DNA of 45,762 bases. It comes from Darksidea phi. Its lineage: Eukaryota > Ascomycota > Dothideomycetes > Pleosporales > Lentitheciaceae. The notes under the pieces were generated by a model. The model saw only the letters and a program-made list of their open reading frames with translations. It made no database searches and had not been told where the DNA came from. The stretch spans positions 1-45,762 of the forward strand of contig JASJFT010000299.1 of NCBI GenBank assembly GCA_030770425.1, read 5' to 3'. This document shows, piece after piece, positions 21,754 to 32,795 of the stretch. Each line of letters opens with the position of its first letter. The stretch's first letter is position 1. The position numbers were made by a program, and so were the translations under genes.

Positions 21754-23437
21754 CTACGCTGACTTGGGCTCCTCACCAACTGCCTTTACACTGTGGTGAC
21801 TACTGTGTGGAGCTGACACACCCTCAAAGTGGTGTTGCTCCATCATCGACCAATCGCCAATCTGCTCATCGAAGAACTGATCAAGATCCAGACCAATCAT
21901 TTCCGCTTCCTCGGTGACACGTAGATGCATGAACGGAATGAACTTGAGGGCGTAGAGCAAGATGCAAGTGACAACGAAGGAGTAAGCGGAGATGGCACAT
22001 ATCTCGGCCAACTGACGTCCAACCTGGACACCGACACCATCGAGCGCGCCTTCGTAGATGGAAGCACCATCTAGGGAAGAGATCCATTTCTGAGCAAAAA
22101 TGCCAGTAAGGAAGGATCCGGTCATGCCGCCGACACCATGGAGCTTGAAGACATCCATACCCTCATCGATGTGTAGCCATTTGTCGATGTTGTGACACAG
22201 GGAGCAGATAGCACCAGTCAAGAAGCCGATGAGGGCTGCAATCCAGGCGGAAACAAAACCAGCTGCCGGTGTGATACCGACAAGGCCGGCGATGGCACCA
22301 GAGCAGGCGCCGACGAGCGAAAAGCGACCCTTGCTGCGGACATAGTCGACGAGAATCCAGCCAAGTACGCCGAAGCATGCAGAGGTATTGGTGTTGAAGA
22401 CGGCCATCATTGATCGGATGGAGGCATTGAGGGCAGATCCGCCGTTGAAACCGAACCAACCGAACCAGATGAAGCAGGTACCGATGAAGACGAGGGTGGT
22501 GTTATGGGGCTTGCCGTGGATCTTCTCTCCCTTGTGGACGCGCTTACCGAGGACGAAGGCATATGCGAGAGCAGACCTGAAGACATCAGACTATGAATTC
22601 GCTTCGAGAAATTGAGGATTACTCACCATCCGGACGCCACGTGAACGGGACCACCACCAGCAAAGTCAAGAGATGGGAGGTTGTATAGCCAACCGTTGGA
22701 GTTCCATGTCCAGCATGCAATCGGGCAGTAGACGATAGTCGCCCAGCAAAAAGCGAAGATCATCGAGGGAAGAATGCGGCCACGCTCGAAGCTACCGCCG
22801 ATGACAAGGACCACCGTGCAAATGCAGAACAGCATCTGATAGAGGCAGAAGACGATTTCGGGGAGAAGTGCGGAGCCAGGAGAAGGGGCGGCGACAACAT
22901 TCTTCATGCCAAAATTGGCAAGGTCGCCTATGAAGGCATTGGCCGTTCGTGAGTATGCGAGGGAATAGCCCCAGAACATCCATTGGAAGCAGACACTACG
23001 TCGTGTTAACGGATTTCAGATTCCATGCTGATCAGTTTGCTTACACTGCAGCGACGGCAAAGGACTGAAACAGCAGCGAGAGAGACGACTTGCGACGCGC
23101 CAAACCACTGTATAAGAAACCGATACCGGGGATGATGAGCCAGACCAGGAAGGCGCAAACCATCAGGTAGATGTAGTGAATCTCGAAGCCGGAATATTGA
23201 GCGTTGACATCCTCCTCCAGTGAGTTGCCGCCATTTGGCTTCGCTGGGTCGAACTCAGGCTATGAAGGTGTTAGCACAGCTGCTTGATGAGTCGCAAAAT
23301 GTAGTGCAAGACAGCGTTCGGCGACCGACGTTCCTCGAAAGCGACACCCACCGTCATCGGTGCAGTAGGTAGGTCAAGACTCTCACCACCCTAGATCTGG
23401 AGAGTGTACTTACGGGAGTTAGTACGGTGGTCGACAT
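21754..23437 (-). CDS. Ammonium transporter, Mep/Amt family
   Basis: Four exons: 23,437-23,414 (only 8 codons, MSTTVLTP), 23,259-23,045, 22,995-22,627 and 22,576-21,754, 476 residues. Introns are 154, 49, 50 and all keep frame. The protein is an 11-helix Amt/Mep permease: GIGFLYSGLARRKSSLSLL, QWMFWGYSLAYS, the signature LDFAGGGPVHVASGW, WFGWFGFNGGSA and DVFKLHGVGGMTGSFLTGIFA. Both pore histidines of the twin-His motif are present (PVHVAS and KLHGVGG), unlike Mep1-type fungal transporters in which the first is Glu, so it groups functionally with Mep2/AmtB-type. It imports ammonium at the plasma membrane. The acidic/His-rich C-terminal tail may be regulatory. Two perfect TGATAAG boxes upstream suggest control by a GATA factor of the AreA/Nit2 type. 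Confidence 0.93.
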
Positions 23438-23695
23438 TGTGCCTTTGCCGATTTGTTCTCTCAATCTTTTTGACTAGAAATCTATCGTCATTTGATTTTG
23501 AACAAAAAAACAAAATATCAAAGCAACCCATACGCAGGGGGGGGGCGGCAACTCGTACATAAATATATTGACTCGTACTGAAGTCCGCAACCGCGTCCCA
23601 AGCAGCTGAACCGCAATTTACCAACGCCTAGAACGACAGGGTTAATCTCACCCCATTTCTCCCAAGACAGCAAACGGCCGTCGCCCCCTTGGCTC

Positions 23696-23702
23696 TGATA
23701 AG
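23696..23702 (+). promoter_or_regulatory. Candidate AreA/GATA-factor site upstream of ammonium transporter
   Basis: TGATAAG, matching the HGATAR core bound by fungal nitrogen GATA factors, about 260 bp upstream of the transporter start codon. The motif is short, so significance rests on the second copy nearby and on the biology of the gene. Confidence 0.4.
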
Positions 23703-23908
23703 CAACATTGTGGCACCATCCAATTGCGCAAGAATGCCGAGCATACTCCGCCGCGCGCCTACTTCAGAGGCCTGCGGCGTAGGACTTGGGTGCGATCCAG
23801 GGAGGAAACCCGGACCGTCTGCATGCATACGGCCAAGCTGCACGTTGGGCAAGGCGTGAGCGAAGGCTGGAAATTTTATGGATATGATGCAGGTGGCCTT
23901 GGTGTCGG

Positions 23909-23915
23909 TGATAAG
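23909..23915 (+). promoter_or_regulatory. Second candidate GATA-factor site
   Basis: A second GATAAG core in the same orientation, about 470 bp upstream of the transporter start codon. Three CTATC (GATAG) cores also occur at 24,074-24,088 and 24,125-24,129. Confidence 0.35.
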
Positions 23916-25030
23916 GAACATGCCATAAGTCCCAAACCGGTTAGCGGGTCGCGTAACGAGAAGTACTGCCGTCTGATTGGCGTGCTGCAAGAGAACAACT
24001 CGGCGGACTGACCCTTTTTATTACACTATTTCCTTGTGTCAAATACATCGTGGCTGAGATCTCGTCCTCTTGTCTATCAGTTTCTATCTCGCTGTTACAC
24101 AACTTCTTGTTCTTGTGAAGATTGCTATCTAGCCGCTCGCCGAACACTCGTTCCTGCGCTCTTCATTGGTGCCCTTGCATGTCGGGTACCCGAACGCCAG
24201 GACGCGACCGAGCATCTTCCGGTATCGCGGTTCAAGGCGTGGACGACATGGGCTTATGCTTGTTATTAGTCGTCGCATGCCTTCTCCTCTCCCGGAGGAT
24301 GTCTTCGACGGACTCCGCGGTTTCCATCACGCATGATATACGAACACTGCTCAGCTAGCCCCGCATGAAGAGAGATGCATTATGCGGCTTTCATAAAAAT
24401 AACGAAGCACTAAGGTAATAAACCCAGTAGCATTTACATGTGATTTTACGACGTTCTACATATCGACCTCTCCATACCCCTATACTTCCCAAGCTAACTC
24501 CACTTCAAACATAAGGAGTCTTACCCAAAACAACTTTTTTCTCGTCTGCAACAATGTGAAGTAAACATGGGGGCATGAAGAGCGGTAGTGGGCCGGACAG
24601 AAAGAATAACGAGTGAGATATGCCAAGGTAGGGAGACAAAGAGTATGGTTGCTGTTACGAGGACATGTGTTGCCTTCAGATGTTTTCTAAGGGAAGGTCG
24701 AAAGCCAAGGTTCTGGTTAATTGCACGTCCTCTTCCCAAAGGAAGACACTTGTCGCTGGAAGAGTGCTTCTGTCGAGCGCTGTTTCGGCGCGCTCCTTCA
24801 TTTGAAATCCCTCCACAACGGTTCGACCTCAGCATGCGGAACCAAACCATGCCCAAGGCTAAACCACATCGTCCAACCACTCAATCACTCTCAACAACCA
24901 TCTCCTAGCCACCCCGCAGCTTAGGCGTAAGAATGAAACCCTTCTCTCTAACCCTCGACTCTTTGTCCCTTCAGATCAGCCATCACTTCCTTTCTTCCCG
25001 TGCCCCAGTAATTTGCTCTAGCTTCCAAAC

Positions 25031-25921
25031 ATGACCAGCTTACTTCCCCCCTTTGACCTGGACTCAGATACGTCGTGGGGTAGTTCTCTCGTGAATACTT
25101 TCATGGGCTGGACTTCGGCTCCCACTCCTCCAAGCAAGCAATTGGGCGAATTTCGAGACGTCCTCATCGAAGAAGACCTTTGCAGCTCCCTCGCCAACCT
25201 CTCCGTAACACGCCATCATCCATACAATCCCTTGGAACTACCCTTACCGATACCCGCTCCACCCCCGACTCCATTTCCTTATCCCATTATGATATCACCG
25301 CCTCGCACGACGCGCGATGTAGTGATCCCCATCCACCCTCGACAGATCTCGCAACCGCTACGTTCGAGCGTCGAAGCAGGGAGGAGTGATTTCCTAGCCG
25401 CAGGTCCAAGTCCGCGAGACATTGCCCCAGGATTGAGAGATAACCAACGCCCCAATCGCCGCCGTCCACGCCCAAATCGGCCACGACGGAAACGCGTGTA
25501 CCGTCCCCTAACCACGGCAGAAAGCGCTGACCCGCCACCAGTATATTCTGCGATTGATCCTTTACGGCCCAAACCCCGTTTACACTCACGACAAACGGAG
25601 CGAGTAACTTGGCGGGATGGTTTTCGCTTCCATCGGCCAATCAAGCCCGCAGTAAACTGCGGCATCGGAAATCGGCGTACGGTTTACGAAAGGGTCGAGA
25701 GGCAGATGACTGAATCCAGAGAAGGCGTAAACAAGTTTAAAAACGGTTGGAAGAGGAATGTGAACAGAGCTTCGAGCAAAGTGAAAGACATACCGGATAC
25801 GGCTATGCGGGCGTACAAGCGGTGGCAGATTAGGAGGGCGAAGAACAAACTGCGTTGGTTGAGGAAGAATGGGTTTTTTAGTGATCAGGAGAGGATGTTA
25901 ATGCGCGAGCTGAGGGGGTGA
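25031..25921 (+). CDS. Hypothetical basic, proline-rich protein
   Basis: Single exon, 296 residues, not recognised. The start has an acceptable context (AAACATGACC). The N-terminal ~65 residues are mixed, residues ~70-110 are Pro-rich, and a strongly basic Arg/Pro cluster at ~140-157 (NRRRPRPNRPRRKR) looks like a nuclear localisation signal. The C-terminal ~75 residues are a highly charged, probably helical basic segment (KRWQIRRAKNKLRWLRKNG) ending FFSDQERMLMRELRG. No signal peptide or membrane helix. Base composition suits a real gene and the antisense frames through it carry no motifs. Confidence 0.65.
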   Translation: MTSLLPPFDLDSDTSWGSSLVNTFMGWTSAPTPPSKQLGEFRDVLIEEDLCSSLANLSVTRHHPYNPLELPLPIPAPPPTPFPYPIMISPPRTTRDVVIPIHPRQISQPLRSSVEAGRSDFLAAGPSPRDIAPGLRDNQRPNRRRPRPNRPRRKRVYRPLTTAESADPPPVYSAIDPLRPKPRLHSRQTERVTWRDGFRFHRPIKPAVNCGIGNRRTVYERVERQMTESREGVNKFKNGWKRNVNRASSKVKDIPDTAMRAYKRWQIRRAKNKLRWLRKNGFFSDQERMLMRELRG

Positions 25922-26104
25922 TGCAGGGAGGTTGGTGTGGATACGGTTAAGGAGATGAGAGTGGTGAGCAAGATGTGTGCAGCTCTGTCGAGTTCTGCGC
26001 ACAGGTCGTGCTGCTGTTTGTTCGACAAGTTCGTTTTATAGATAACATACTATGTTGCCTCTAACGTGTTGCTCGATCGACATCCCATAGCATTGAGTTT
26101 GCGT

Positions 26105-27499
26105 TTAAACGACGGCTCGCCGTAATGCTTCGGTTCCGCCGAGTAATCTCCTTCCTGTAACCGCATCTCTGCCCTTGCCGCTCTCCCATCGACCTTCTCG
26201 ACTACCTTCTTCTTTGCTCCAGCCTTCATCATCGTCCACCCCGTCCGGGCTTCTGAAGCCTGCTGCACCTTCCATAAAGGCGACTTGCCGTTCATGTGAG
26301 CCTTCCACCCACTGGTGTATGCATTTGTAGCAGTATACAAAGCCCGTTGGTGATGCGGTGGGAGTTGTGATGGGAGTAGTGCATATAGCACAGAGACCTG
26401 AGTCGGAAGGAAGCGGAACTGTGAAGATTGGTAATAGTGTTGAAGAGGAAATCGGTGGGTCGATGCGCTTCGACTTTTCGGACGACGATGACGATGGGCG
26501 CTGCTTCTCGTTTGGTTTTTGCTTCGGTAAAGTTCTTTTGGTGGATGATGGGAGGCTTGGGAGTATTGGCGGCGGGAGTTCGATGCTCTCAGCAGCTTTG
26601 CGTGACAGCTGGCGTGCAAAATCGGAGGCATACCACCACTCTAGGAACTTAAGCGCGAAGATGCTGGTAGGCAGCAGGATTTTCAAAGAGCTCAGCAAAC
26701 GTGGCCTAACGGTGCGTGCCACGTTTCTCGGTGAGAAAATGGAGCCTCCCTCCCCAGGCCTGGCCGGGCCCACCTTCGCCGGTTGTGTTGCGAGTTCAAT
26801 CGCCTTGTAGTCGGCCTCCCCCAGCCTTCGTATCCGCGTACCAATCATCCAGAGAAACGGTGAATGATACTTGGAGCTGTCGAACAAATATGCCATGTTG
26901 AAAACAATTAGTGAAAAGTAGTAGGCGGCGTTGACGCTGGGGTATATGTTCCGCAGAAACCACTTGTAGTAAAACATCAGTCGTTCTTTTATGCTAGCCC
27001 CCGCTCTTAGGCTATCTCTTTCCCTATTGTATCCCGGGCCCAGTATGTTCGAATGCGCAGCATGCACGTCGTACCCCTCGTCCAGCTTTCTCTTCAGCCA
27101 GGGCAGGCCCACAAGCACGGCCAAGTTCCGCCATATGTCGCCCTCTCTTAGCTTCACAGCTTCGCGCACACTGTCGCTTGCTCCTAATTGCGCGCGGGGA
27201 ACCTCGCCGCCTCTTACTCGTAGCACTCGTGCACGCTTCAAGCCGTAAAAGTTTTCGGTGAATGAGCCGCCGTAGGTCCGCAGGAAGTGGCGCTCAACGA
27301 GGAGCATGACAAGCGCGTAGGCCTCATCGAAGGAGTTGAGTATTGGGAGTAGGTAGCGCGGATATCGATGTGTGGAGACGACGAGGAGGTAGCGTAGGGA
27401 TGGCGGGAGGAGGGAGGCGAGCTGCTGTTCGGAGAGGAGTTCAAAAAGCGATGGCTTGAGATCGTCTATCCCATGCTGCAGACTGGGGAGAAACTCCAT
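26105..27499 (-). CDS. PEX12: Peroxisomal RING protein PEX12
   Basis: Single exon, 464 residues. PEX12 is one of three RING-type peroxins (with PEX2 and PEX10) forming the peroxisomal-membrane ubiquitin ligase that recycles the import receptor PEX5. The conserved N-terminal Pex2/Pex12 region is evident: [21 protein letters not shown] at the start, then [36 protein letters not shown] and [19 protein letters not shown]. Hydrophobic helices follow. The C-terminal zinc-binding RING-like domain is LCAICTTPI...[14 protein letters not shown], with only four clear Cys, as expected for the single-zinc degenerate RING of PEX12. The ending ([19 protein letters not shown]) is typical of fungal PEX12. It is divergent from the PQ-loop gene, with 181 bp between start codons. 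Confidence 0.95.
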   Translation of the reverse strand: MEFLPSLQHGIDDLKPSLFELLSEQQLASLLPPSLRYLLVVSTHRYPRYLLPILNSFDEAYALVMLLVERHFLRTYGGSFTENFYGLKRARVLRVRGGEVPRAQLGASDSVREAVKLREGDIWRNLAVLVGLPWLKRKLDEGYDVHAAHSNILGPGYNRERDSLRAGASIKERLMFYYKWFLRNIYPSVNAAYYFSLIVFNMAYLFDSSKYHSPFLWMIGTRIRRLGEADYKAIELATQPAKVGPARPGEGGSIFSPRNVARTVRPRLLSSLKILLPTSIFALKFLEWWYASDFARQLSRKAAESIELPPPILPSLPSSTKRTLPKQKPNEKQRPSSSSSEKSKRIDPPISSSTLLPIFTVPLPSDSGLCAICTTPITTPTASPTGFVYCYKCIHQWVEGSHERQVAFMEGAAGFRSPDGVDDDEGWSKEEGSREGRWESGKGRDAVTGRRLLGGTEALRRAVV

Positions 27500-27656
27500 G
27501 GCGATGTGCGGCTATGAAAAGGAGAGATGGAACATTTGCAACGCGACATTGAAGATAGAACGTGATAGGGCTAAGCCGAGGCATCGGAACTAGTTCAGTC
27601 GCGCTCCGCTACGCGCGCAGACGTCACAGCCTAGCACCCGAGCTCTGAGCTTCAAC

Positions 27657-27676
27657 ACCATCACCATCACCATCAC
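27657..27676. repeat. Short CACCAT microsatellite in the shared PEX12/PQ-loop promoter
   Basis: Three and a half tandem copies of an ACCATC hexamer just 5' of the PQ-loop start codon at 27,681, within its 5' untranslated region. Confidence 0.7.
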
Positions 27677-27680
27677 AGTC

Positions 27681-28653
27681 ATGATAGCCATAGATCACCA
27701 AAGATGTCGGGAACTCGCGCAGCCAGACATCGTCAACTTCGGTGTCTCTGTGTAAGCTTCTTTGCCTTTTGTCAGTATCCCGTGTCACTAACCCCGACCC
27801 ATAGCTTCATCGTCGTCGGCATCCTCGTGTCGTACCTCCCGCAACACTACAAAATCATAGCAAGGCGATCATCGCGCGGTCTCAGCCCATTATTTGTGCT
27901 CTTAGGCACCGTTTCCGGCACGGCGAGCATCGCGAACATCTTGACGCTACCTGAAAGCACGAGGGACATGGGATGCTGCAGGGAGATCGGATCGTTTCCA
28001 TGCGCTGCTGCGCTGTTGGGCATCGCACAGATTGGGGTTCAATGGTCCTGCTTCTTCTTCATGTGGGTATTTACCATGTGCTTCCATCCCAACCACTAAC
28101 GGACGCTAGAATGCTGCTCTTCCTCATCTTCTTCCCCCGCAACGCCGAAGACGCCGAAGACCAAGACACCAGCCTCCCGACGTGGAAGGAAGCGATTTTC
28201 GTCCTCGCCGGCTCCCTCGCCTTCTTCGTCTTTGCATTTCTCGGCTCCATCGTCTTCGTATACCCCGCACACGCTCACGTCAGAGGCTGGGCCAACTTCC
28301 TCGGTCTTTTGGGCACCGCGCTCGCTGCGATTCAGTACATACCCCAAATATTAACGACGTGGAGGCTGCAAGAGACGGGTAGCTTATCAATACCTATGAT
28401 GTGCATACAGACACCTGGGAGCTTTGTGTTCGCCGCAAGTTTGGCGGTTAGGCTCGGGCCGGCCGGATGGAGTGCCTGGGGTTTGTTCATCTTGACTGGC
28501 TGCCTGCAGGGCTGTCTGCTAGGAATGAGCCTTTGGTTCCTGTGGCGAGATAGGAAGGCTGCGAAGTCTAAGAACGGTCAAGCCGAAGATGGTGACGCTG
28601 CGCTGGGTAATGGGAATGACGAGCAGACGCCGCTGTTGGACAACGAGAGATAA
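27681..28653 (+). CDS. PQ-loop repeat membrane protein
   Basis: Three exons: 27,681-27,751, 27,805-28,062 and 28,110-28,653, 290 residues. Introns (53 bp GTAAGC...CACTAAC...TAG; 47 bp GTGGGT...CACTAAC...TAG) keep frame. I chose the Met at 27,681 because it runs in frame through MIAIDHQRCRELAQPDIVNFG into the first helix. Two PQ-loops are visible: VSYLPQHYKIIARRSSRGLSP and IQYIPQILTTWRLQETGSLS, with seven hydrophobic segments overall. The family includes lysosomal/vacuolar amino-acid exporters (cystinosin, Ypq) and related SWEET-fold carriers; this two-loop form with an acidic C-terminal tail ending PLLDNER is common in filamentous fungi. The substrate cannot be told. The PLL-type tail could be a dileucine sorting signal. 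Confidence 0.9.
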
Positions 28654-28903
28654 GTAGCATAATACATAGTTTCGCTTTCCTCCCCTTGAGGCTATGACGC
28701 CCTGCTCCAGACAGTAAGAACAAATGAGGGATCGTGACCTTATTAATTAGAGCATATGTTTAAAGCAGAGAAGGAGCTGTCACTAGATTATCCATATAAA
28801 TGCGGGACGTCAGAGTCTCGCAGAAACAAAAAGCCAGCTACAATCGAATACCAATACTCCAGTGACGCAAACCCTGCTACCTGTTCCCCACATCACGCCA
28901 TGC

Positions 28904-31900
28904 TCAATTTCCACTAAAGAGATCCCGAAGCCGATTACGCTTAGGCCGCTCTTTACCATGCGATGGTTGTGCCGGCGAGGAAGTTGGCGGATCTTGCGAC
29001 CTTATATAAGGTAGTAGCAACGCTTCGAAAGACGTATCCGCCAACTCGAAAACCTGGTACGGATAGGGCTCGAGGATAGGTTGAGGCCATTCGTACCAGA
29101 TCAACTCGCCCTTTTCATCATCGACTAACCACTGAAACCGTACTGGGACAGAGACCTGCCAATCTTTAAGCCAGTTGGCTCCGCCGACGATCGTGAATTC
29201 GTGTAAGGGACCCGGAACCTGTATATCATATGGAACGGAATCATATCCATATGAACCATGTTCCTGGTTCTGTTGTGCAAGGAAGTGTGCCCAAGGCGTG
29301 TGGACCGTCGTAGGAAGTTGTGGCTGGTTGGGTCTGTGGCGGGCATATGGGTTGTAGTCTTTAGACCTGTCAAGTAGGTCCAAGACTTGATCCAATTCCA
29401 GACCGAAGAACCGATATCGCGACTTCGCATAAGCATCTTTCCCTTGCGAGTCCACCGCCTTGGGATTAGCGCCGTAAGAAATAAGAAGCTCAATGATGGA
29501 AATGAGGCCACACGAGATGGCGATATCAAGCGGCGACCGGTCGTCCTCGTCGCGCAGGTGAACGACGTAGCCTTCGTTAAGGCAGTTGATCACTTCAGAG
29601 ACATAACCTCTCCGTATCGCCTCGTGCATTGCTTCGGGGTCGGGACGGACCTTCAAATCCCAGTGGAATCCAGCAGTGTCCCAGGGCCCGATCATAGGAA
29701 GGTGTGCGGGATTTGAAAAGTCGTTTCTTCTCACGTCGATGGCGTTGGAGGTGGACGTTGTTTTCCGATGTACGTGATCGTAGACATCACTGTACCCTTG
29801 CAGGGAAACAGCATCATCTGGGACGTTTCCACGGCTGGGAAGAAAACGCTCTTCTTGATCTCTACGCATGGGAACCAGCACCTGGCCCTTTCGTATCGAG
29901 TCTATCTGCTCGACAACTAATCGATGTACCGGTTTGAGAGGGTCGACCGTGAGTTCTCCAGTGCCCACCATTGGAAGAATATAATCGGCCACATCACTGG
30001 GGTAGACGGGGCACCCCAGATCGAGAAGCAGTTGCATAATCGTCCTTTGGTTGTTCACTCCGGCTGCATGGAATGCTGACCTGCCCAACGCTCCCTCATT
30101 TAGGTTACTACCGGCAAGAGAGTACTTTAATAGTGCAGGCACGTCGCCCTTGGCAGCAGCATCGCGCAGCGGGTAGAGATTGTCCGCAGAGTTACTTGCG
30201 CCATCTATGGTATGCTGATATGCAGAAGATGACTGGGATGTGTCTGCGCCGGAAGAGGCATCGTTGGGTGATGTTTCAGGACGAGACGTATCCACATTCA
30301 ACGGCCAAGCCCTGGAAATAAACGAGTCACGGCCGTCATTGCGAACCTCATGGACTGCAGAATTGTCGTCTAGCGTTGTCCAGAATGAACTTGGCCGGTT
30401 TTGAGTATGAGCGAGGCGTTCAGATGATGATAGTTGCGGTTGGGCCGGTCCGAGTAGTGGAGAGGGTGTGTAACCAGGCCTAAACGGATTCCTAGAATGT
30501 AGGATCGGTATTGCTCCTGGTCCCGGACTTGGCCGGCCCATATTCTCCCCTCTCGTTGGTACAGATACTACATTAGAGTCTACAAGTTGCGGACGAGCCG
30601 GAGTGATAGTATCTGCTGGCGCGGACTGGGAGGTTGAATCGTCGGAAAGAGGAGTCGTCGAAATGTTACGGAGCCCTTGCGCTACGCCCAAGAATTCATC
30701 CAGGGTGTATTGGGGAACCGGAGGTTTCCCTTCGCCGGGTCTTTGCATGTTCGTGCTCGGTAACTTTCTTCCTTCTACCTCTGAACCAACGCTCGTAGCA
30801 TTTGTGCTCTCCTCTGCTCCTATAGATACGCTATCATCGTCGAGGCATTCCGAGCTGTTACATGAGCTTACTTCTTCTTCGTGATCAGCACAACAATGGC
30901 CGTAATAGATGTATTGATCGGCATATCCCAGGATGGCATCGAGGAGGCAAACGGACGATATTCGATCTTTTGGTCCTACCTGAAGCATCTGCTGTATCCA
31001 AAAAATGGGCTGGCTATCCTCGTCTCCAGATTTACTGAGCTTAGACAGCCACAGGGTGAGTGCCTGCGGGTTGACACGGGGGTTCTTCCCGCCATTACCG
31101 TTGTCTCCGAAGAACAGATCCTTGGTCTTCAAAGTTTCGCCTTTAAGGACGGTCTATAAGAATGTCAGCGAGTATGGGCTTCGCGTAATAGCGAGAAAGC
31201 TACCAGAATGTCTAGGAACACACAGCCCAACGACCAGATATCGGAAGATTCATTCCTGGCTTCCCAAGCAACCACCTCAGGCGCTGCATACCCTGGAGTA
31301 TATGGACCGCTCTCCCCGGTGGTTGTACCCCTGGATCTATCACTCCAATTTCTTGAGGTCCCGAAGTCTGTAATCAGGACGACATCGCCCCTCACCAGAA
31401 TATTCCCCGGCTTGATATCTTTATGCCGACATTTTTGGCTGTGGAGGTACGACACTGCTGAGCAGAGGCAGCCGAGGAACGATCTGAGACACGAGATGAG
31501 GTTGTGAGGAAACTGAGTCTGGGTAAGGAAGACTCTGAGGTCGCAGTCGGCTACGGGAGATATGAGAAGACCGATGTAGTGTGGGTCCGTGTACGACCTA
31601 TAAGCAGACAGTTAGCATGGATCATGTTGGCCCACGTCAGCACGCACCCCACGTATTTAACTAGATGACGGTGCGAGAGCCTCTTCAAGTTGCTCAGCTC
31701 ATTTTCGAAAACCTTCAGTGCCTTTTTATCTTTGGAGAAAGTTCTTGCTCGCACAGTCCTCTTCCTTGCGTATTCTTCCAAGGAAAGTTTGCTGCGAACA
31801 TGATCAACGACGCCAAAATATCCGCTGCCTAGCTGCTTCACAACGACGAAATTCGGCTCGGCAGTCGAAGGAAAATGGCGGTGTCGCCCATGTTCGATTT

Positions 31901-32276
31901 CGAGGTCGCCGGCTTTGCTGAGAACAACGGATTGCTGGTCGAGAAACGCGTTGCGCGCTCCGGGGCTCAGAGATGCCGGTAGCCGGTTGTATGTGTAGGG
32001 GAACGCGATGTCGAAAAGGCCGTCGAGGATGAAGGCGGGCATGCTATCTAGGCGATTAATCAATCGCAGAACAACGTATGTCCTTGGTCGCAGGCTCCAT
32101 TGCTGCTTTCCTGCCTCTATCAGGTATTTGGCTACCTTGTCGAAAACATCGTCGGGGTAGGCGGTCGAGGCGCGCGAGCTCGTCGTGTCCGAGGCTGAAG
32201 GCGCGTAGGTGGACAGGAGACCGCTAACAACAACCTCGAACTCTGCAGCAGGCGTGAGCGACTCCCCAGTAGCCAT
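28904..32276 (-). CDS. Protein kinase with C-terminal ankyrin repeats
   Basis: Three exons: 32,276-31,648, 31,597-31,204 and 31,153-28,904, 1,090 residues. Introns (GTGCGT...GCTAAC...TAG and GTAGCT...TAG, both 50 bp) keep frame. The ~145-residue N-terminal region is unrecognised. The kinase domain starts with LGSGYFGVV (150-157), with K172 in YARKRT as the probable ATP-binding Lys, RHKDIKPGNIL (catalytic D270, an H-K-D variant of HRD), ITDFGTS (D287) and GYAAPEVV. A long Ser/Pro-rich low-complexity stretch follows (~450-660). Ankyrin-type helices occur at ~666-726 (LRDAAAKGDVPALLKYSL) and ~846-914 (MHEAIRRGYVSEVINCLNEG, SPLDIAISCGLISIIELLIS). Probably active Ser/Thr kinase scaffolded by its ankyrin part; target unknown. 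Divergent from the MATE gene. Confidence 0.88.
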
Positions 32277-32795
32277 TGCGAGTCGGCAAACACCTCGAAG
32301 CAGGTCATGAAAACGCTGTGAGAGACGAGGCTCGCCTCCACAGCTGACATCTCGTACTCCGGAGGCGCAGGTCTAGCCGAAACGAGCTGAAGCGATAGGC
32401 GAGCTTTGATATACTATGGTGTTGCACTTGTGTGTGCCTACATACAGAGCCTCTCGTGAACGATAACATTCTATGTTTGAACATTGGAACGAGAGTGAGT
32501 CAACCGCTGTTGAGTCATTAGGCTCGGCACGCAGGCCGACATAGGACATAAGTATCAAAAAAAGGGCGGGAAGCTAAGCTGCAAATCGGCGTCGCTTCGA
32601 GCTGCCGAATCCGTCTAACCCGCACATCCATAATCGCCCGATGATATGACCCATCCCCGCATTTTCACCTTTAAAGAAGCCAATGCTTCTTGTTTGCTAC
32701 TTCTTTTCTTCTCTTTCCTCTGCCAGAACCTCAGTCCCGCGCGACATCAAATAACCGTAGACGTTGAAGCTCTTGCAACCCCACCATCACACACA

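Larger units (their letters stand above)
23438..25030. other. Divergent intergenic region, no gene seen
   Basis: About 1.6 kb between the ammonium transporter (-) and the basic hypothetical gene (+). It contains a ten-base G run near 23,538-23,547, the candidate GATA sites, and several short opposing open frames without motifs. I find no RNA gene. Confidence 0.5.

Noticed and set aside
26050..26631. A 193-codon minus-strand frame overlapping PEX12
   Set aside because: It is a frame shadow of PEX12's Pro/Ser-rich region. PEX12 has clear family motifs and this frame has none.
26358..26810. A 150-codon plus-strand frame
   Set aside because: Antisense to PEX12 with Gly/Ser/Val low complexity; no motifs.
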